A model generated the notes under the pieces. That model had not been told where the DNA came from, did not search any database, and saw only the letters and a list, made by a program, of their open reading frames with translations. From Chrysoperla carnea (Eukaryota; Arthropoda; Insecta; Neuroptera; Chrysopidae): DNA of 64,000 nt. Location: NCBI RefSeq assembly GCF_905475395.1, contig NC_058338.1:45543935-45607934 (forward strand). The letters are read 5' to 3'. The translations under genes and the position numbers were made by a program. Each line of letters starts with the position of its first letter. Positions within the stretch are counted from its first letter, which is position 1. This document shows positions 60,168 through 64,000 of this stretch, in pieces.

Positions 60168-60935
60168 ATCGTAACCGAAGAATCAAATTTTTTGAATTGC
60201 GAATCGAACTTGGTATGTCTTGCACGCCAAAGTCAAAGCTAGTAGCTCCAGGCCCGTGCGAAAAAAAATTTACCTAAAGCTATCATTTCTTTAAGATCCT
60301 TTGGACATCGATAATAGAGACCTTCAGCATTATCATAAAAAAGTTACAATTATATAAGTAAATTTGGTATGCGTTATAAAATAATAATTTTCGCTGAAAA
60401 CATGCTTAGAAAAACTTTTATCCCAATCACAGGGGAGATTATTCCCCCAAAATTGACATAGTTCCGAGGAGACTTTTTCGACATGATTGCATTGCGGAAC
60501 AAACTTTACATTAAAAATTGAACAAAGAGGCATAGATGGGCCAATCAGCCACTCTGGATCAAACTATTTTACGAAACCCATGATTTTTTTAATGGCGTAT
60601 TTCTCGCCTCTGAATGAATGTGGTAGCATGATCTTTGTGAACATAGGCTCAATCGTTATCTATCTGTTAATCTTTCGCAATGCTTTCGAGTGGAAAAAGC
60701 CTCCTCGAAACTAGTACAAATTTAGTGATTTATATGTCGCCTTGATTGGTGTTAAGAAGTCGAATATTAGTGCAAAACGACAGATATGACGACTTTGGCT
60801 CAATAAAAACTAAAACAGTTAAAAATCGTTAAAACAGCCCTTTTGGGTACTTGTATTGTCTGTAGCTTTGTTCAGATTTTCACGACTAATAATTGGAAAT
60901 TATTTTTATAGACAGAGAGAGCCGCCTGTAACGAA

Positions 60936-63154
60936 ATGTCTTCCAATGAAACAAAATCGATACAACCTGAAACTGAAGATGATGATCTGGTTCAAATTAA
61001 AGCCTCAAATTCTGAAATACTTCGGCGTATCAATAGATTTATGGAACGCAAACGTGAAATGTTAAACATGACAAATGTTTTAGACTTCTGTGTCCCGAAT
61101 ACATCCAATATTGATTTACATACTGAAACAAATTCGTGTGCACGTATTGATGCGGTTTTAACTCGAAGAAAAGATTCGAAAAGTCATTTACGAGGTATAC
61201 AATTTATTATTACAAAGTATTTAAAAAAATGTTATTTATTTAAAAACCCATATATCAAAGTCCCAAAATATCAAAGTTTAATTATTTTAAAAATTATTTA
61301 ATTTTTTCTTATTTCTATCGAATAAAATAAAAACAATTTTGTGAACATGTTTGTTGTTTAAAATATTTACGATTATTATTATATATTATATAACTTACAC
61401 CTTATTATTGCAATAAAAAAGTCAGGAATAATTTATTGAAATCCGTACAACAATATTATTAATTAAAAAAATCACTTTAGTTAGTCATGAACGCCACCAA
61501 TATTTTTAAAAAGATTGATTAAGCACTAGTGCTAGCTAGCAATAGCGCTTATAGCCGTTTGGAGATATTTGAACGACAGAAGATTATTAAAAGCTATTAT
61601 ACTATAAAACTAATAAGGATATCACTGTAACTACAAGACTAGAGCCAATAGAATCTTTTGAACAAAAATTTTTAATGATTAGCAGTTGTTGCTAGCAAGC
61701 TTTAAAGAATTTTTGTGACACCCTATTAAGCTCATTAGCGTCGTGTGTAAATAGATCGGCGCCCTAATTGTTAACCAAAAAAGTTGTCAAATAAATATAA
61801 AATAAAAAAATTGGAAATTCGTACCACCATTTTTTTCGACAGGGCTTAATGTGAAGGTATCTCTCGATTCATTCTAGGACTATCTCTTATTTTTTGGTAA
61901 GAAACAACTTTACAATTTATACGAATTTTTTTTTCTAAAATGTAGTCAGCATTAGTATGAATCAAGTCAAAGTAATTATTGTGCTACTAGGGACGGTTAT
62001 TACTACATTGTATCCAATATGACTGAAATAATCTAAATATTTATGGCATAAAATAATCTTTCCAATAAAGCACATTATTATGTACATGGCAATGAAAATC
62101 ATTTCTATGTGTTTTGTTTTATTTTGTATACTTCTCATGTTAAAAAATACCCTATTGAATCGGGAAGATTTTAGAAGTCAAGAGGAGCCAAATGTCTCTT
62201 CTTACTCTCATCTCTAGACACCTATGATTGTAGATACATTTCAATTGTAAAAGAAGTGATTAATTTTATACCAATAGGTCAATTTATAATACATCATGTA
62301 GCTATAATGTAAATAGCCATAAAAAATTAATTTAATATCAATATACAAACAAGATATGGTTAATCTTATTTACTGAATAATTTATATTGAGTCTGAAATA
62401 CTAATCTGCATCTGTAAATATTATTTTGGATCCGAAATACTATATATCTGTAGTGGCGGTTGGTGTTAGGTTTTATTTCCTCGAATAAAATACCGATCAA
62501 ATTTCAGCAGAAACATTCACTTCTCCTCCCCATACCATATCGATTATTTATCTATTTATGAAATTTCGTTCCCATTTAGGCAAAAAAGTCTTTATTGTAC
62601 ACCCCCTCTCTCTGTTATTTTATCATCTGTTCGAAAAATTGTTAGCTTCTCTATATAAACAATTTACCTAATTTGCAAAAAATCAATGCTCTTTGTACGA
62701 GTTAAAAAAATTAATTTTAAATTTCAGTGCGACGTGTTCATAATGTTCAGGGTCCATTAACAATGCATTCGATGGAAGTTAATTCAATTTCAAACAATGA
62801 TGGAATATCTGAACGTCTTGCTAATGCTGAACAACATTTATTATTAAATAAACCAATACCAACTGATATATATGAAAGAATAAAACGTATTGAAGATCGA
62901 ATTTTGGAATTAGAAAGTTTATCACCTGAATATTGTCAATTTTGGGTAATATAAACTTGTAGATTGTATGAAAAATAAATTAATGAAGAATTTATTTATA
63001 TTTTCCTTTTCAGAAACATTTGCCATCAATGCCATTGCCACCTTTACAAAGATTACTTTCCACTTCGCAAAATTTAAAACGAAAAAGGGATAGTGATTCT
63101 CTAGTAGATATTGAAAAACGGATTGAACATCTTCAAAGAGAAGCTTTAGAATGA
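60936..63154 (+). CDS. MBIP: MBIP-like ATAC complex subunit (may be spliced to MOCS2B)
   Basis: Three exons: 60936-61194 (open back to the acceptor at 60911 or 60915), 62728-62945 and 63014-63154. From its own ATG the protein has 205 aa. Segments resembling MAP3K12-binding inhibitory protein 1 are IDAVLTRRKDSKSHLRG, NKPIPTDIYERIKRIEDRIL, LELESLSPEYCQFW and the C-terminal helix DIEKRIEHLQREALE, a leucine-zipper-like coiled coil; LKRKRDSDS may be a nuclear signal. MBIP is a subunit of the ATAC histone acetyltransferase complex and tempers MAP kinase signalling. In Drosophila MBIP is fused to MoaE in one gene, which fits the position and orientation here directly after MOCS2B. Intron 1 (61195-62727) shows nothing notable. 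The family call rests on the YERIKRIEDRI-SPEY region and on synteny. Confidence 0.85.
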
Positions 63155-63212
63155 CAACTGTATTAATTAGTGCTCCTACAGTGGGGCAATGTATTATTTT
63201 CGAACTCTTATA

Positions 63213-63218
63213 AATAAA
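63213..63218 (+). terminator. MBIP poly(A) signal
   Basis: AATAAA ~60 bases after the MBIP stop, a good distance for 3' end formation. Confidence 0.5.
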
Positions 63219-63805
63219 TACTTTATACTATTATTAATTATTACGTGTTGATTTTTAACAAACTCCAAATTTATTATCTCTTATTAGAAAAATTATGGTG
63301 TCAAAAATTTAGTTATTCTTATTAGTTCTGGTTTTCAATAAGCATGCGCGTTGCTGCAGGTAATAGTTAAGAAATTATAGATTCTACTGATAAAGTCATG
63401 GTAAAAATATTTCGAAAAATTTTAATATTATAGTGATAATTACTGGCCAAGTCAGAATGAGGTTATAATAGGTTTCGTCCCGACCGAAATGAGGTAATCT
63501 TGAGATTTGTGAGATGTACGTTCAACTGTGGCCAGTGGCCACAGAGCCAGAGGAAAAGAAACTGGTTTGGTAAGAGTGGAAGACATTGTAAGGTTCATTA
63601 GAGAGCGATAAAAAGGCTGATACTCTAATTTACAATATCTACTTTTGAACGCATTATACGCACATATTTATGTCTGGAATCGATAGAGGAACTAATTTTG
63701 GGGATAAAAGGCCATTTAATTAATTTTTTAACGCCTAGTTTTGTAGATGATACATTACATGCATTATGATGATTGAGACAAAACATTGGTTGGATTCAAT
63801 CTAGG

Positions 63806-63928
63806 TATAGATCGTTCAAACCTAAGTGGCACCGAACAAGAGAGAGTGTAGATTTTAGTGGACATAACATATACATCTACACTCTCTCTTTCTCTCGTTC
63901 GACATAACTTTAGTTTAAACGATCTATA
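63806..63928. mobile_element. 123-bp foldback MITE
   Basis: Outer arms TATAGATCGTTCAAACCTAA and TTTAGTTTAAACGATCTATA are inverted, as are the inner AACAAGAGAGAGTGTAGAT and ATCTACACTCTCTCTTTCTC. The loop is ~20 bases and non-coding. Confidence 0.65.
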
Positions 63929-64000
63929 TTATGTATATGGTTAATACATATTTGAAAAAATATCAATCATATATTCTATAAAAGTGCATCAGTTTTCGCG

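Larger units (their letters stand above)
59203..60915 (+). other. Alternative intron that would fuse MOCS2B to MBIP
   Basis: Donor A|GTAATA at 59203 (phase 1) and acceptor ACAG| at 60914-60915 restore an open frame from MOCS2B codon 147 into the MBIP exon. A branch-like GACTAATAATT at about 60885 and a T-rich tract precede the acceptor. A stronger-looking TTTTATAG| at 60910-60911 would need a phase-0 donor; TTT|GTACTA at 59217 is one weak candidate. The spliced MOCS2B-MBIP frame is exactly 1080 nt. This is an inference from sequence, not shown by transcripts. Confidence 0.5.
63155..64000. other. Downstream sequence to window end
   Basis: Besides the MBIP 3' UTR signal and the foldback at 63806-63928, no coding or RNA feature is seen. 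Confidence 0.6.

Overview
The window is AT-rich eukaryotic nuclear DNA from an arthropod, most likely a non-drosophilid insect. It carries intron-rich genes with GT-AG junctions, a CYP4-clan P450, the invertebrate-type Nit-Fhit fusion gene, a bicistronic MOCS2 locus and many short foldback elements. I cannot assign the order. Gene models were built by hand: every exon junction was checked for GT/AG and for reading phase, and each complete CDS sums to a whole number of codons.

Layout. 1-7141: no exon recognised, repeats only, including a striking ~655-bp palindrome centred near 2217. 7142-18816 (+): seven exons of a collybistin/Asef-type Rho guanine-nucleotide exchange factor (SH3-DH-PH) whose 5' end is missing. 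18817-31237: 3' UTR and about 12 kb of gene-poor DNA. 31342-36221 (+): a complete ten-exon CYP4-clan cytochrome P450. 36867-44808 (-): a complete 17-exon DHTKD1 (922 aa), convergent with the P450. 44809-47858: transposon-rich spacer. 47859-52131 (+): NitFhit, six exons, 464 aa. 52584-54166 (-): GPATCH11, four exons, 265 aa. 54292-55191 (+): an intronless 299-aa gene I cannot name, divergent from GPATCH11. 55432-63154 (+): MOCS2A, MOCS2B and an MBIP-like gene in tandem.

How the genes relate. DHTKD1 (2-oxoadipate oxidation in mitochondria), NitFhit (metabolite repair plus dinucleoside polyphosphate hydrolysis) and MOCS2A/B (molybdopterin synthase) are housekeeping functions. The most interesting unit is MOCS2A-MOCS2B-MBIP. 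MOCS2B begins 5 nt after the MOCS2A stop codon. It contains a cryptic donor exactly where the MoaE domain normally ends, and the MBIP first exon has an acceptor upstream of its ATG with an open frame across it. Skipping the MOCS2B stop gives an in-frame 359-codon MoaE-MBIP fusion like the one known from Drosophila, so the locus may make both separate and fused proteins.

The other theme is foldback and miniature transposable elements: at least a dozen inverted-repeat structures from 73 bp to 1.1 kb, an abundant ~550-bp interspersed family with full-length, truncated and internally deleted copies, and a decayed Tc1/mariner-type transposon.
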